Part shown: piece by piece, positions 18,303 to 26,575 of the stretch | Numbering within the stretch: position 1 is the first letter of the stretch | How the letters are laid out: each line of letters starts with the position of its first letter | Assembly: GCA_903847155.1 (NCBI GenBank) | Contig: CAINCU010000014.1 | Span: 91,355-155,354, forward strand | DNA length: 64,000 bases | Direction: 5' to 3' | From: an uncultured Gallionellaceae bacterium | GTDB taxonomy: Bacteria > Pseudomonadota > Gammaproteobacteria > Burkholderiales > Gallionellaceae | Notes under the pieces: model-generated | Databases searched by the model: none | What the model saw: only the letters and a program-made list of their open reading frames with translations | What the model was told of the DNA's origin: nothing | Translations under genes and position numbers: made by a program

Positions 18303-18768
18303 ATTTCAATTCGGCGAAGAAGTGCGCATCATCCGTAACGTGCGCAACGATGGCACCTATCCGGGCTTGCCCACCGGGCAGTTGCTGATCCGGCGCGGCT
18401 GCACCGGCTTCGTGATGAACGTCGGCACCTTCCTGCAAGACCAGCTGATCTACAGCGTCAACTTTCTGGAGCAGAACAAAATCGTCGGCTTTCGCGAGGA
18501 AGAACTCATCGGCATCAACGAGCCGTGGATCCCCAGCAAATTTGAAAGCCGCGAAAAAGTGCGCAGCAGGATCACGTTGACCGTACGCGGCGAAGTGCGC
18601 GTCACGCCGGGCATGGACGGCGAAATTTTGAAAGTGTTGCGCGATGAAAATGACGGCGTGCAATACCAAGTCATCTTCCACGACCACGTGCTGCAAGTGC
18701 CGGAGTCGGCGCTGGAAGCGGTACATGTTTATCTCGACGAGGAGAACAGCGATGCCACAACTTATTGA
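18292..18768 (+). CDS. nifZ: Nitrogenase maturation protein NifZ
   Basis: NifZ (158 residues) acts in the late step of P-cluster formation in MoFe protein. The N-terminal FQFGEEVRIIRNVRNDGTYPG and GFVMNVGTFLQDQLIY are family marks. It seems to hold two copies of a small beta-barrel, with a second GMDGEILKVLRDENDG segment at the C-terminal half. Starts inside nifW and ends inside nifM. Confidence 0.93.
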   Translation: MLPKFQFGEEVRIIRNVRNDGTYPGLPTGQLLIRRGCTGFVMNVGTFLQDQLIYSVNFLEQNKIVGFREEELIGINEPWIPSKFESREKVRSRITLTVRGEVRVTPGMDGEILKVLRDENDGVQYQVIFHDHVLQVPESALEAVHVYLDEENSDATTY

Positions 18769-19600
18769 AGCAAACGCGGCCTACCTCGCGCTCAAAGCCG
18801 CGCAAAAACTTTACAGCAAAGCCACAGCCGCCTTGCAGCCGGAAGAATTTGAGCGCGTGCAAAATCTGGCGCAGCACCAGCTTGATCTCGAAGCGCGCAT
18901 CCTTTCCACAGCCGAAGCGCGCGATGCCATCGTGCCACCCGCGACACTTGAAGCCGCGATGCAGGAGATACGTGGTCGTTATCCGAGCGAAGAAGAATTT
19001 ATTGAAGATCTGGCGCGCAATGGATTGGACGAAACCAGCTATGTCAGCGCGCTGGAGCGCGAAATGAAAGTTGAAGCCATCCTCGAAAAAGTCGGCACGC
19101 GCGCAGAGCGCGTCAGCGACATGGACGTGGAACTGTATTATCAATACCACCCCGAACAATTTCGCCGCCCCGAGACGAGGCTGTCACGCCACATCCTCAT
19201 CACTATCAACGACACCATCGCCGACAACACGCGTTCAGAAGCGAGCAAGCGCATAGAAACCATCCGGGCAAGATTGGCGAAAGAGCCGCAACGATTCGAG
19301 GAGCAGGCACTCAAACATTCCGAATGCCCCACCGCGCTGGATGGCGGCAAACTGGGCGACCTGCCGCGCGGCAAGCTGTTTCCACAACTGGATAAAGTGT
19401 TGTTCGAATTGAAAGCGGGCGAGGTCAGCGGGGTGTTGGAATCTGAGCTCGGTTTCCATGTGCTGCGCTGTGACGTGATCACCGAGGCTGAGGTACTCAG
19501 CTACGAACAAGCCAAACCGTACATCCGAAAACTGCTGGAACAAAAACGCAAGCGCGTTGACAAGCAGGCGTGGGTCAAGCAGTTGTTAGCGGGGAAGTAG
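18752..19600 (+). CDS. nifM: NifM, peptidyl-prolyl isomerase for NifH maturation
   Basis: A 282-residue parvulin-type protein that helps fold the nitrogenase iron protein. The helical N-terminal half (about residues 1-135) precedes a PpiC rotamase domain (SRHILITIND to GFHVLRCDVI, with ALKHSECPTALDGGKLGDL). ATG 18752 has GAGGAG eight bases upstream; the longer frame into nifZ is unlikely. It overlaps nifZ by 17 bases, and its last 26 bases overlap draG on the other strand. Confidence 0.93.
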   Translation: MPQLIEANAAYLALKAAQKLYSKATAALQPEEFERVQNLAQHQLDLEARILSTAEARDAIVPPATLEAAMQEIRGRYPSEEEFIEDLARNGLDETSYVSALEREMKVEAILEKVGTRAERVSDMDVELYYQYHPEQFRRPETRLSRHILITINDTIADNTRSEASKRIETIRARLAKEPQRFEEQALKHSECPTALDGGKLGDLPRGKLFPQLDKVLFELKAGEVSGVLESELGFHVLRCDVITEAEVLSYEQAKPYIRKLLEQKRKRVDKQAWVKQLLAGK

Positions 19601-20507
19601 TGCGGAGTCGATTCTGGCAATTTGGTTGGCTTGCCAATTTGATCAGCGCTCTTGCCTGAACTGTACATGCAAGGCTCGTTCTTGCATCAAGCTTGTTCAG
19701 CCACGCCTCCGGAATCTCTTCCAATCCATATAACGCACCCGCCAGCATGCCTGCAATCGCGCCAGTCGTATCGGCATCGCCGCCGCGATTGACCACGTCG
19801 ATCAGGCAGCTACTGAAATTGTCGGTATCGAAAAAGCTCTGGAACACGGCCTGCAGCGTGTCGACGACATAGCCGCTGGGGTTGCTGTTCTGGCGTACTG
19901 CGCGGAACTTGAATACCGGGTAACGTACCGCAAGCGGGTGGGCATACTGGTGCAGCAGTTGGTTCTTGTTCACGCCGCGCAGTGCATCCTGCACCATGAA
20001 CACCAGACATTCGCAAGCGGCATCGGAGAGCGTACTGTGGTGGGTGACATGAGCCTGTGCGCGGCAGGCTGCGCGCACCGCATCTTCGGATTGATCCAGT
20101 GTGGCGAGCGCCACCGGCAGCACGCGCATCGCTGCACCGTTGCCCGCATCGTGGTCGGAATAAGGCGATTCCGGGTTGCCGGTCTTGCGGAATTGCAGCA
20201 AGTTGCGGCGCACGGTGTTGCCAATATCGATGGGCTTGGCGCGCATCCAGCCATCAAATGCCTGCGCTGAGGAGAGTGCATCGACCTTGCCTTGCGTGAG
20301 AATGGCATTGCCTAACGCGAGCGACATAGTGGTGTCGTCGGTGACTTGCCCTAGTTTCAGGTGCAGCCAGCCGCCGCCGCACAAGGTGTCGTGTGTGCCA
20401 TATTTCACAGCGATCTCGCGCGGAGTCATGAATTCCACCGTCGCACCGAGCGCGTCGCCAATAGCGAGGCCGAGGTAGGCGGCGATGGCGTGGTCGGTGG
20501 TGATCAT
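19575..20507 (-). CDS. draG: ADP-ribosyl-[dinitrogen reductase] hydrolase DraG
   Basis: DraG removes ADP-ribose from NifH and so reactivates nitrogenase after an ammonium or dark switch-off. The 310-residue protein has the dimanganese site motifs: GDALGATVEF, VTDDTTMSLALG, GNGAAMR and NRGGDADTTGAIAGMLAG. The partner transferase draT is not in the window. It is the last gene of the minus nif arm, 7 bases after nifQ. Confidence 0.93.
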   Translation of the reverse strand: MITTDHAIAAYLGLAIGDALGATVEFMTPREIAVKYGTHDTLCGGGWLHLKLGQVTDDTTMSLALGNAILTQGKVDALSSAQAFDGWMRAKPIDIGNTVRRNLLQFRKTGNPESPYSDHDAGNGAAMRVLPVALATLDQSEDAVRAACRAQAHVTHHSTLSDAACECLVFMVQDALRGVNKNQLLHQYAHPLAVRYPVFKFRAVRQNSNPSGYVVDTLQAVFQSFFDTDNFSSCLIDVVNRGGDADTTGAIAGMLAGALYGLEEIPEAWLNKLDARTSLACTVQARALIKLASQPNCQNRLRTTSPLTTA

Positions 20508-20514
20508 GAGGTGG

Positions 20515-21096
20515 TTAGTCTTCAGGCCCGAAGCATTTCTGGTAATCGATGCATACCTCGCAGCTTGGTGCGCGGCACGTCTTGATGTCTTCTTTCTCGC
20601 ACAATTGCTTGTAGAGGAATTTCTTCCACTTCATGTCTTTTACGTTTCTGGCCGCAAGCGAGGGGAAGTTTTCGGTCATCAGGCGGCTGAGATATTGGCG
20701 CGACCACAGGCCAAGGTCTTGCCACAAGTGGTCGTTAGCCATGCAGGCGGCAGTGACGATGCCGGCCATCCAAACTTCGGAAACGTCCATGTTTGCGCGA
20801 TGTTCAATCAGCAATCCGAACACGTCGTCGCGCTCGAGTGTGCGCGGATCGTCATTGTCGCTGGTGCAGCGTATAAACAGCACGACACCCGGGAAGTGTC
20901 GTGCCAGCAATACAGAGAAATCGTTCTCGTCCAACCCCAGCCCGGGCGGCAGCGCACCTGTGCCGTCGATCTGGCTAGCGATCATCTGCGCGAACAGTTC
21001 ATCGTTGGGCAGCCCGGCGGCATGCTCCATCAACTCGCCATGCAAGCCGTTTGGCTGTACCAGAGATTTCTGCTGATGCATGACGTCGGTTTGCAT
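20515..21096 (-). CDS. nifQ: Molybdenum donor protein NifQ
   Basis: NifQ carries a Mo-Fe-S cluster and supplies molybdenum to FeMo-co assembly. The 193-residue protein ends with the diagnostic cysteine pattern Cx4Cx2Cx5C (CRAPSCEVCIDYQKC). The middle part WQDLGLWSRQYLSRLM then TENFPSLA is typical. It lies 8 bases after the FeSII-like gene and 7 before draG. Confidence 0.92.
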   Translation of the reverse strand: MQTDVMHQQKSLVQPNGLHGELMEHAAGLPNDELFAQMIASQIDGTGALPPGLGLDENDFSVLLARHFPGVVLFIRCTSDNDDPRTLERDDVFGLLIEHRANMDVSEVWMAGIVTAACMANDHLWQDLGLWSRQYLSRLMTENFPSLAARNVKDMKWKKFLYKQLCEKEDIKTCRAPSCEVCIDYQKCFGPED

Positions 21097-21104
21097 GATG
21101 CACT

Positions 21105-21464
21105 CTATTTGCTTGGGTACTCGATCAGCAGGTCTTCATCGCGCAACACCATCTGGCAGGCCAAGCGCCATTCGGTGGTGACGACATCGTTCACTTTCAT
21201 CGCTTCGATCTGCGCCGCAGTGATCTTGCCGGAGTCTTTGAGTACCGTGATCTCGCGGTCGGTCAGCGGACCGCCCATTGGGCCTTTGTTGGAGAGGTTG
21301 GTGATCTTCACCAGACAGGTCGAGCATTCGCCGTTCTGGCAGCCGAAGTCGATGGGGATATGGTTCTCCTTGGCGAGCGCAAGCACGGTCATCTTGTGAC
21401 TGCCGGCGACGGCATACACCGTCTTGTCTTTGTGCATCGGGCTGGAAAAAGTGATGTTAGGCAT
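21105..21464 (-). CDS. FeSII (Shethna protein II)-like [2Fe-2S] protein
   Basis: A 119-residue plant-type [2Fe-2S] protein. Cluster cysteines are in FGCQNGECSTCLVK and RLACQ. The N-terminus (ITFSSPMHKDKTVYAVAG) and the inserted segment GGPLTDREITVLKDSGKI closely resemble FeSII of Azotobacter vinelandii as I recall it (SSPL..., LLTDKERNVLKSVGKL), which binds nitrogenase under oxygen stress and gives conformational protection. That insertion separates it from ordinary ferredoxins. ATG 21464 has AGGAG eight bases upstream. A nitrogenase-protection role is inference from this resemblance and its place in the nif operon. Confidence 0.82.
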   Translation of the reverse strand: MPNITFSSPMHKDKTVYAVAGSHKMTVLALAKENHIPIDFGCQNGECSTCLVKITNLSNKGPMGGPLTDREITVLKDSGKITAAQIEAMKVNDVVTTEWRLACQMVLRDEDLLIEYPSK

Positions 21465-21496
21465 TGCGATGACTCCTACAGTGATTAATAAAATCC

Positions 21497-21781
21497 TTAA
21501 GCCTTGACGGTGATGTCGCCGCCGAGAACCTGCGCCTGGCAGGCGAGACGGTCGCTGCTTCCCGCCATGTTCTCTTGCAGTACTTTGTCTTCCAGCACCG
21601 AACGTTCGCTCATGTTCTCCATGCCTGATCTGATCTTCATCATGCAGGTGCCGCATTCGCCTTCGCGGCAGCCGTAAGTGATGCTGGCGCCGACCTTTTC
21701 CGATATCTCGATCAGGCGAGTGCCGGCCGGTACGGAAATGGTGATGCCAAGTTTTTCAAAGGTGACGTTTGCCTTAGGCAT
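21497..21781 (-). CDS. [2Fe-2S] ferredoxin in nif operon
   Basis: A 94-residue plant-type ferredoxin with cysteines in YGCREGECGTCMMK and RLACQAQ. It starts at ATG 21781 behind GGAGCAATCTC; the frame opens 14 codons earlier inside the flavodiiron gene, with no site. It overlaps that gene by 8 bases, so it may be an electron donor to it or to nitrogenase. The partner is not determined by sequence. Confidence 0.88.
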   Translation of the reverse strand: MPKANVTFEKLGITISVPAGTRLIEISEKVGASITYGCREGECGTCMMKIRSGMENMSERSVLEDKVLQENMAGSSDRLACQAQVLGGDITVKA

Positions 21782-23051
21782 GAGATTGCTCCTGTGCGAG
21801 TAGTTCAGACATGGGAATGACACGGTTCTCGATAGTGCCGGTCAGGTGTTGGGCGAGCTGTTTGCCGAGGTCGCGGCAACGGTCAAGCTCATCCTCGGTG
21901 GGTATCAATCGTGCGCGCACGCCTTTGATCGGCACCCGCAACTTGAGTCCGCGCAAACGGTCTTCGATCATGTTGATGGCTTCGCCGCTCCAGCCGTAGG
22001 AGCCGAACGCGGCACCCAGCTTGTCGCTAACCTTGATGGCGACCAGCGAGGACAGCAGATCCCACACCGGCTTCACCGCATCGCCGTTGATGGTCGGCGA
22101 GCCGATGGCCAGTCCGTCAGCCTCCTCGATCAGGTCCACGAAGGGTAGGTCGCTACACACCTGTAAGTCATACAACGATACGCGTACGCCGGCTATGCTC
22201 TCGGCACCTTCCACCACGGCTTGAGCCATCAGCGTGGTGTTGCCGTACGAGGAAATGTAAAAAACCAGCAGCGATTTATTGTTGGCGCCGACTTCGTTAT
22301 GCAGCAGCGGGGAGGCCAGTTGGCGATAGCGTTGCATGTAGCTGTGCGGCGCTTCGCGCAGGACAGGGCCGTGCGCCGGTGCAATGAGCTTGAGCGGCAG
22401 CGGTTCGAGCAATTCCAGTGCGTCCAGCACATGCTCTCGAAACGGGCGCATGATGTGCGCGTAGTAATAATCGAACGAGAAACGGAAATCGCCGACCTGG
22501 TCGTTGAACAGGCGCGCATCGCAGAAGTGGCAACCGAATACGTCACCACTGAACAGGATGCTTTGCTCTTCGACTAACGTGCATTGCGTGTCCGGCCAGT
22601 GCAGGAACGGTGTGTTGAAGAAGCGCAATGTGCGTCCACCCAGATCGACGGTATCACCGGTCTTGACGATGTTGAAATTCAGATCGGTACTTTTGACCAA
22701 AGCCTTCAGCATTAATTGCGCTTTGGGTGAAATATATAGCTTCGCTTGTGGTGCGCGCCGCATCAATTCCGGCAATGCGCCGCTATGGTCTGGCTCCAGG
22801 TGGTTCAGTACGATAGTGCTGATCTCATCGTAGCGGGCGACTTGTTCGAGTCGCTTGAAGAACTCATCTGCGTGTGATGCTTTCACGGTGTCGATCACCG
22901 CCACGCCATCGCTGCCGCGCACACAGTACGAATTGTAGGTTGTGCCATTGGCCGTCTTGAGGATGATGTCGAATTCGCGCAAATCCGGATCAAGTGCACC
23001 TATCCAGTGGGTGCCTGGTGCGATCTCGATAGCGTCAGGTGAGCGATTCAT
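21774..23051 (-). CDS. Flavodiiron protein (FprA type)
   Basis: A 425-residue A-type flavoprotein: an N-terminal metallo-beta-lactamase-like diiron domain and a C-terminal flavodoxin domain from about residue 258 (FYISSYGNTTLMAQ). Diiron ligands are all present: His84, Glu86, Asp88 and His89 (HLEPDH), His151, Asp170 and His227. Such proteins reduce oxygen to water or nitric oxide to N2O. There is no rubredoxin or flavin reductase extension. Its location in the nifB operon, next to two ferredoxins, suggests oxygen removal during nitrogen fixation. ATG 23051 overlaps the nifO stop (ATGA). Confidence 0.92.
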   Translation of the reverse strand: MNRSPDAIEIAPGTHWIGALDPDLREFDIILKTANGTTYNSYCVRGSDGVAVIDTVKASHADEFFKRLEQVARYDEISTIVLNHLEPDHSGALPELMRRAPQAKLYISPKAQLMLKALVKSTDLNFNIVKTGDTVDLGGRTLRFFNTPFLHWPDTQCTLVEEQSILFSGDVFGCHFCDARLFNDQVGDFRFSFDYYYAHIMRPFREHVLDALELLEPLPLKLIAPAHGPVLREAPHSYMQRYRQLASPLLHNEVGANNKSLLVFYISSYGNTTLMAQAVVEGAESIAGVRVSLYDLQVCSDLPFVDLIEEADGLAIGSPTINGDAVKPVWDLLSSLVAIKVSDKLGAAFGSYGWSGEAINMIEDRLRGLKLRVPIKGVRARLIPTEDELDRCRDLGKQLAQHLTGTIENRVIPMSELLAQEQSHA

Positions 23052-23482
23052 GTTGCTGCTTCCAGCGACGAGCAGGAGTTGGAATGATGACCGTTCGGAC
23101 AGGCTTCGAGGTCGCCATCCGGTATGGCATGGTTGAGGCCGATCCATGCGCGTACCGCAGCGGCATCGAAGCCGACGCGGCGCACGCCATCCACTTCCAT
23201 CAGCGGGCGGCGAACCAGCAAAGGATCGGCAAGCATCATGGCGAGTGCAGTTTGTGCATCAAATGCAGCAGGGTTTACCTCGCCGGATTTGATGCGCGGC
23301 GCGGCAGGATTGAACCACTGAGCTACCGCCAATTCGCAGAAGAATGCGCGCAAGTTTTCCGCACTCCATTTTTCGGTGAGCAGGTTCTTCGCCAGCACAG
23401 TGTGTCCTGATGCCGCCAGCCAAATCTTCTGTTTGGTGTTGTTAACGCAGCCGGGCTTTTCGTAAAAGAAAATCGTTGCCAT
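23048..23482 (-). CDS. nifO: Nitrogenase-associated ArsC-like protein (NifO)
   Basis: A 144-residue ArsC/Spx-family thioredoxin-fold protein of the nitrogenase-associated subgroup. It begins ATIFFYEKPGCVNNTKQK, with one cysteine at the ArsC active position, then has RRPLMEVDGVRRVGFD. In Azotobacter nifO affects the balance of nitrogenase and nitrate assimilation; the function here is inferred from family and place. It is two bases from the stop of fdxN and overlaps the flavodiiron start. Confidence 0.87.
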   Translation of the reverse strand: MATIFFYEKPGCVNNTKQKIWLAASGHTVLAKNLLTEKWSAENLRAFFCELAVAQWFNPAAPRIKSGEVNPAAFDAQTALAMMLADPLLVRRPLMEVDGVRRVGFDAAAVRAWIGLNHAIPDGDLEACPNGHHSNSCSSLEAAT

Positions 23483-23483
23483 A

Positions 23484-23738
23484 TCAGGCTGCCAATCTGT
23501 GCACAGGAATGCAGGTGAGCGAACCGGGCGGATTCAACGGCACGCCGTCTTCGTTGAGGATTGCGCCTTCGATCGGGCAGATGCTGGCGCATTGCGAATC
23601 TTCGAAATCGCCGGAGCATTCGTTGCATTTGTTCGGATCGATCAGAAAATGCGGTTTCGCCTCGTAGATCGCCTTGCTCGGGCAAAGCGACATGCATGCC
23701 CAGCAGTTGGTGCAGGATTCGATGATTTCCAGTGCCAT
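23484..23738 (-). CDS. fdxN: Ferredoxin, 2[4Fe-4S], NifB-associated
   Basis: An 84-residue bacterial-type ferredoxin with two cluster motifs: CTNCWACMSLCP and a second with a long insertion (CNECSGDFEDSQCASICP, Cx2Cx8Cx3C). That insertion is usual in nif-linked FdxN/FdxB proteins. It starts 12 bases after nifB with an AAGGAGATATCGCC site. It likely donates electrons to NifB or to the nitrogenase iron protein. Confidence 0.92.
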   Translation of the reverse strand: MALEIIESCTNCWACMSLCPSKAIYEAKPHFLIDPNKCNECSGDFEDSQCASICPIEGAILNEDGVPLNPPGSLTCIPVHRLAA

Positions 23739-23750
23739 GGCGATATCTCC

Positions 23751-25256
23751 TTAAGCGACCTTCTGTTGTTCGTCTGCTTTGGTATCCAGCTTGCCAGCTT
23801 CGCGCATTTCTTCATAAACCTTGAGAATGGCGTCTTCGATGGTTTCCATTGCATGTTCGCCGTTTGGCTGGATGCCTGCGGCTTGCAGCGGCCCCCACGG
23901 TTCGTAGCCGACCTTGCTGCACAACACCACTTCGCAACCGGCCAGCACGCGTAGCGTGGTATCCAGCGCGCTCTCACCGTCGCCGCAGGTGTCGCCGCCT
24001 TCGCAATAAGGCTTGGTCTTGCGGTGACCGATGAAGCGCACGCCTTCCGATGAAGCTTCGTAAATCAGAAACTCGCTGGCGTGGCCGAAGTGTTCGTTAA
24101 TGAGTCCGCTGCCTTTGGTGGCGACGGCCATCAATACTGGACGGGCGCTTTTTTTCTTCTTCAGCCCCTGAATGCTGACCACCTGCACCTTGTTTTCCTT
24201 AGCCAGACGCTTAGCTTCCAGCTCCGCGTTGATCGCCGCATGCACCCCGGCGCGCATCTTCATCGCCTCGGGATAGTTAATGTCCATTGCCTCGATCTTG
24301 TCCATGGTGAATTCCGCGCCGCGATCTTCGCCCAGCATGCCCACCGCATCGGCGCGGCACTGGCGGCAATGGCGCATCATGTTCATGTCGCCCGCACAGG
24401 CATCCTGCAAGGTTTGCAGTTCTTCATGCGTCGGCCCGCGCTGTCCGGTGAGTCCGTAATACGTGCCATGTTCGGCCTCGGAAATCAGCGGCATCACGTT
24501 GTGCAAAAACGCGCCTTTGGCCTTGACGATCTTCGACACTTCTTCCAGATGCTTGTCGTTCACGCCGGGGATCATCACCGAATTCACCTTGACCAGAATG
24601 CCCTTGGCCACCAGCATCTCCAGCCCTTTTTGTTGCTGCTCAATGAGGATGGCTGCGGCTTCGCGCCCCTTGATGCGCTTGTTCTTCCAGAAAATCCACG
24701 GATAGATTTGTGCGCCCACGTCGGGGTCCACACAATTGATGGTGATGGTCACGTGGTCGATGTTGTACTTGGTCAATTCTTCAATGTTTTCGGGCAGCGA
24801 TAAACCGTTGGTCGAAACGCACAGCTTGATGTCCGGCGCTTGCTCGGACAACATGCGGAACGTCTCGAATGTGCGCGAAGGATTAGCCAAAGGATCGCCC
24901 GGCCCGGCGATGCCCAGCACCGTCATCTGCGGAATATTCGCCGCCACCGCCAATACCTTCTTCACCGCCTGCAGTGGATGATGCAGCTCCGACACCACGC
25001 CGGGACGCGACTCGTTGGCACAATCGTATTTGCGGTTGCAGTAGTTGCACTGGATATTGCAGGCAGGTGCCACCGCCACATGCATGCGCGCGAAGTAGTG
25101 GTGCGCCTCTTCGGAATAACACGGATGGTTGAACACCTTCTGCCGGATATGCTCCGGCAAATGGCTCATCTGCTTGTCGGTCGACCCGCACGAACCGGCA
25201 GCGCAGCCTGATTTCGGTGCATCGGCTGCTGCGATAGTGATGACGGGAATTGGCAC
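23751..25256 (-). CDS. nifB: FeMo-cofactor biosynthesis protein NifB
   Basis: A radical-SAM enzyme that builds NifB-co, the 8Fe core of FeMo-co. The SAM cluster motif CNIQCNYC lies at Cys66, Cys70 and Cys73 from the chosen start. A C-terminal NifX-like domain begins about residue 370 (ARPVLMAVATKGSGLINEHF). The start is GTG 25256: it follows GGAGG by eight bases, and a -24/-12 promoter lies at 25292-25307, so the longer frame from TTG 25313 would begin upstream of transcription. This gives 501 residues. It is first in the minus nif arm. Confidence 0.97.
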   Translation of the reverse strand: MPIPVITIAAADAPKSGCAAGSCGSTDKQMSHLPEHIRQKVFNHPCYSEEAHHYFARMHVAVAPACNIQCNYCNRKYDCANESRPGVVSELHHPLQAVKKVLAVAANIPQMTVLGIAGPGDPLANPSRTFETFRMLSEQAPDIKLCVSTNGLSLPENIEELTKYNIDHVTITINCVDPDVGAQIYPWIFWKNKRIKGREAAAILIEQQQKGLEMLVAKGILVKVNSVMIPGVNDKHLEEVSKIVKAKGAFLHNVMPLISEAEHGTYYGLTGQRGPTHEELQTLQDACAGDMNMMRHCRQCRADAVGMLGEDRGAEFTMDKIEAMDINYPEAMKMRAGVHAAINAELEAKRLAKENKVQVVSIQGLKKKKSARPVLMAVATKGSGLINEHFGHASEFLIYEASSEGVRFIGHRKTKPYCEGGDTCGDGESALDTTLRVLAGCEVVLCSKVGYEPWGPLQAAGIQPNGEHAMETIEDAILKVYEEMREAGKLDTKADEQQKVA

Positions 25257-25291
25257 AGTTTTATCCTCCGGCTTTGGTATGCCTAGGAATG

Positions 25292-25307
25292 AGCAAACTG
25301 TGTGCCC
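25292..25307 (-). promoter_or_regulatory. Sigma-54 promoter of nifB operon
   Basis: On the minus strand GGGCAC-ACAGT-TTGCT keeps the GG and GC at exact -24/-12 spacing. The start of transcription would fall near 25280, some 25 bases before the GTG start of nifB. Confidence 0.75.
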
Positions 25308-25402
25308 GACCAATGAGGGTTGTTAACTCATTGTTTAGTTGTGCGAGAATTTATTTTGTTGCGCTCTGCTGTTGCAAACAGCACAAGGAAATAAAAGAGG
25401 CT

Positions 25403-25418
25403 TGTGGCGAAAGCGACA
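25403..25418. promoter_or_regulatory. NifA upstream activating site for nifB
   Basis: TGT-GGCGAAAGCG-ACA is a perfect TGT-N10-ACA match, 95 bases upstream of the nifB -24 element. Confidence 0.78.
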
Positions 25419-25711
25419 AATAGGTCTTTATATTATTTTTAATGTGGATACGGTATTTGTCAGGCTGGATTCTGTTTTGGATGATTGCTAACAATGTGAA
25501 GCGGTCTGTCATTTCGGTGAAGTGGACCTGCAGCGTTAAGTAGATTTCAATGTCCGGTTTCGTGACATTGCTATGGCCGCATGACTCAGGGGTTTGAGCT
25601 TCTCGAAAACGGACGCTCATTTTGAGCTTGAAATTAGTTCTGGCTCTACTGCTGTTGAATGTATGATTGAAAAAAGGGGAAGTGGCGTCTAAAGGCTAAT
25701 CAGCAATTTGT
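25419..25711. other. Gap between nifB control region and rsgA
   Basis: About 290 bases lie between the NifA site and the rsgA stop. An 89-codon minus-strand frame (25351-25620) crosses this stretch and the NifA site, but it has no ribosome-binding site and its product matches nothing I can name. I see no terminator for it and treat it as non-coding. Confidence 0.5.
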
Positions 25712-26575
25712 CTAATGTCCTGTGATCTGCTGAAATAATTTCAATCTTCGTTCGTCTATATTTCCATCAGCCGTCGCTTTGCGTATCGCGCAGTCCGGTT
25801 CGTGCGAGTGGCTGCAATTGGCGAAGCGACAGTGGCCGAGGTAGGGCAGGAATTCGGGGAAGCTTCTTTCGATGGCGGCAAAATCCAGATGGTGCAGGCC
25901 GAACAGTTGTACGCCGGGACAGTCGATCAGGTGGCTGTTGCTGTTGAGGTGATACAGCTTGGCGTGGGTGGTAGTGTGTTTGCCGGAATCGAGTACGGTG
26001 GAGATTTCGCGCGTGGCGGCATGTGCTTCGGGGATGAGAGCGTTGATGAGGGTGGATTTGCCCATGCCGGATTGGCCGACAAGTACGCTGGTGTGGCCTT
26101 GCAAATAGGGCAGCAACGGTGCTACGTCTTGCTTAGCAGAAAGTTCCAGCAGGCGGTAGCCGATCTTGCTATAGGGTGCGAGTTGCGCGCGTGCGGCGGC
26201 AGTTTGCGGCAGGTCGCATTTATTCAACACGATGAGCGTATCCAGATTTTGATCGTGCGCGGCGAGCAGGCAGCGCGCCAATAATTCGTCATTGAAAGAA
26301 GGCTCGGTGGCGACAACGACGATGATTTGCGTAACGTTGGCGGCAATGAGTTTTTGTTTGAAAGCATCGGAGCGATAGAGCAGTGTCTTTCGCGGCGCGA
26401 TGCGGTCGATGACCCCTTGATCCGTTCCGGTACGTGCAATTTCTACGTTATCACCGCAAGCGACTTCGCTCTTCTTGCCGCGCGGCACGCATTCCAGAAT
26501 CTCGCCGCCGGGCAGTTCTGCCAAATAGTGTCGCCCGAAGGCGGCGATGATTTGGCCTTGCAGTTTTTCACTCAA
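25712..26575 (-). CDS. rsgA: Ribosome small subunit GTPase RsgA
   Basis: A circularly permuted GTPase that checks maturation of the 30S subunit. Motif order is permuted as expected: NKCD (G4) before GQSGMGKST (G1) and DCPG (G3). The N-terminal OB-fold starts GQIIAAFGRHYLAEL, and the C-terminal zinc knuckle is CRFANCSHSHEPDC. The frame opens far upstream inside the pterin dehydratase, but no ATG is available; TTG 26575, overlapping the dehydratase stop (TTGA), yields 287 residues, near the normal length. Confidence 0.9.
   Translation of the reverse strand: MSEKLQGQIIAAFGRHYLAELPGGEILECVPRGKKSEVACGDNVEIARTGTDQGVIDRIAPRKTLLYRSDAFKQKLIAANVTQIIVVVATEPSFNDELLARCLLAAHDQNLDTLIVLNKCDLPQTAAARAQLAPYSKIGYRLLELSAKQDVAPLLPYLQGHTSVLVGQSGMGKSTLINALIPEAHAATREISTVLDSGKHTTTHAKLYHLNSNSHLIDCPGVQLFGLHHLDFAAIERSFPEFLPYLGHCRFANCSHSHEPDCAIRKATADGNIDERRLKLFQQITGH

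Noticed and set aside
25368..25390. A second -24/-12-like match (TTGTGC...TTTGCA, minus strand) upstream of nifB
   Set aside because: GG is missing at -24 and the spacing is wrong.
25351..25620. 89-codon minus-strand frame upstream of nifB
   Set aside because: Overlaps the NifA site, lacks a ribosome-binding site, and its product matches nothing I can name; kept only as a gap note.
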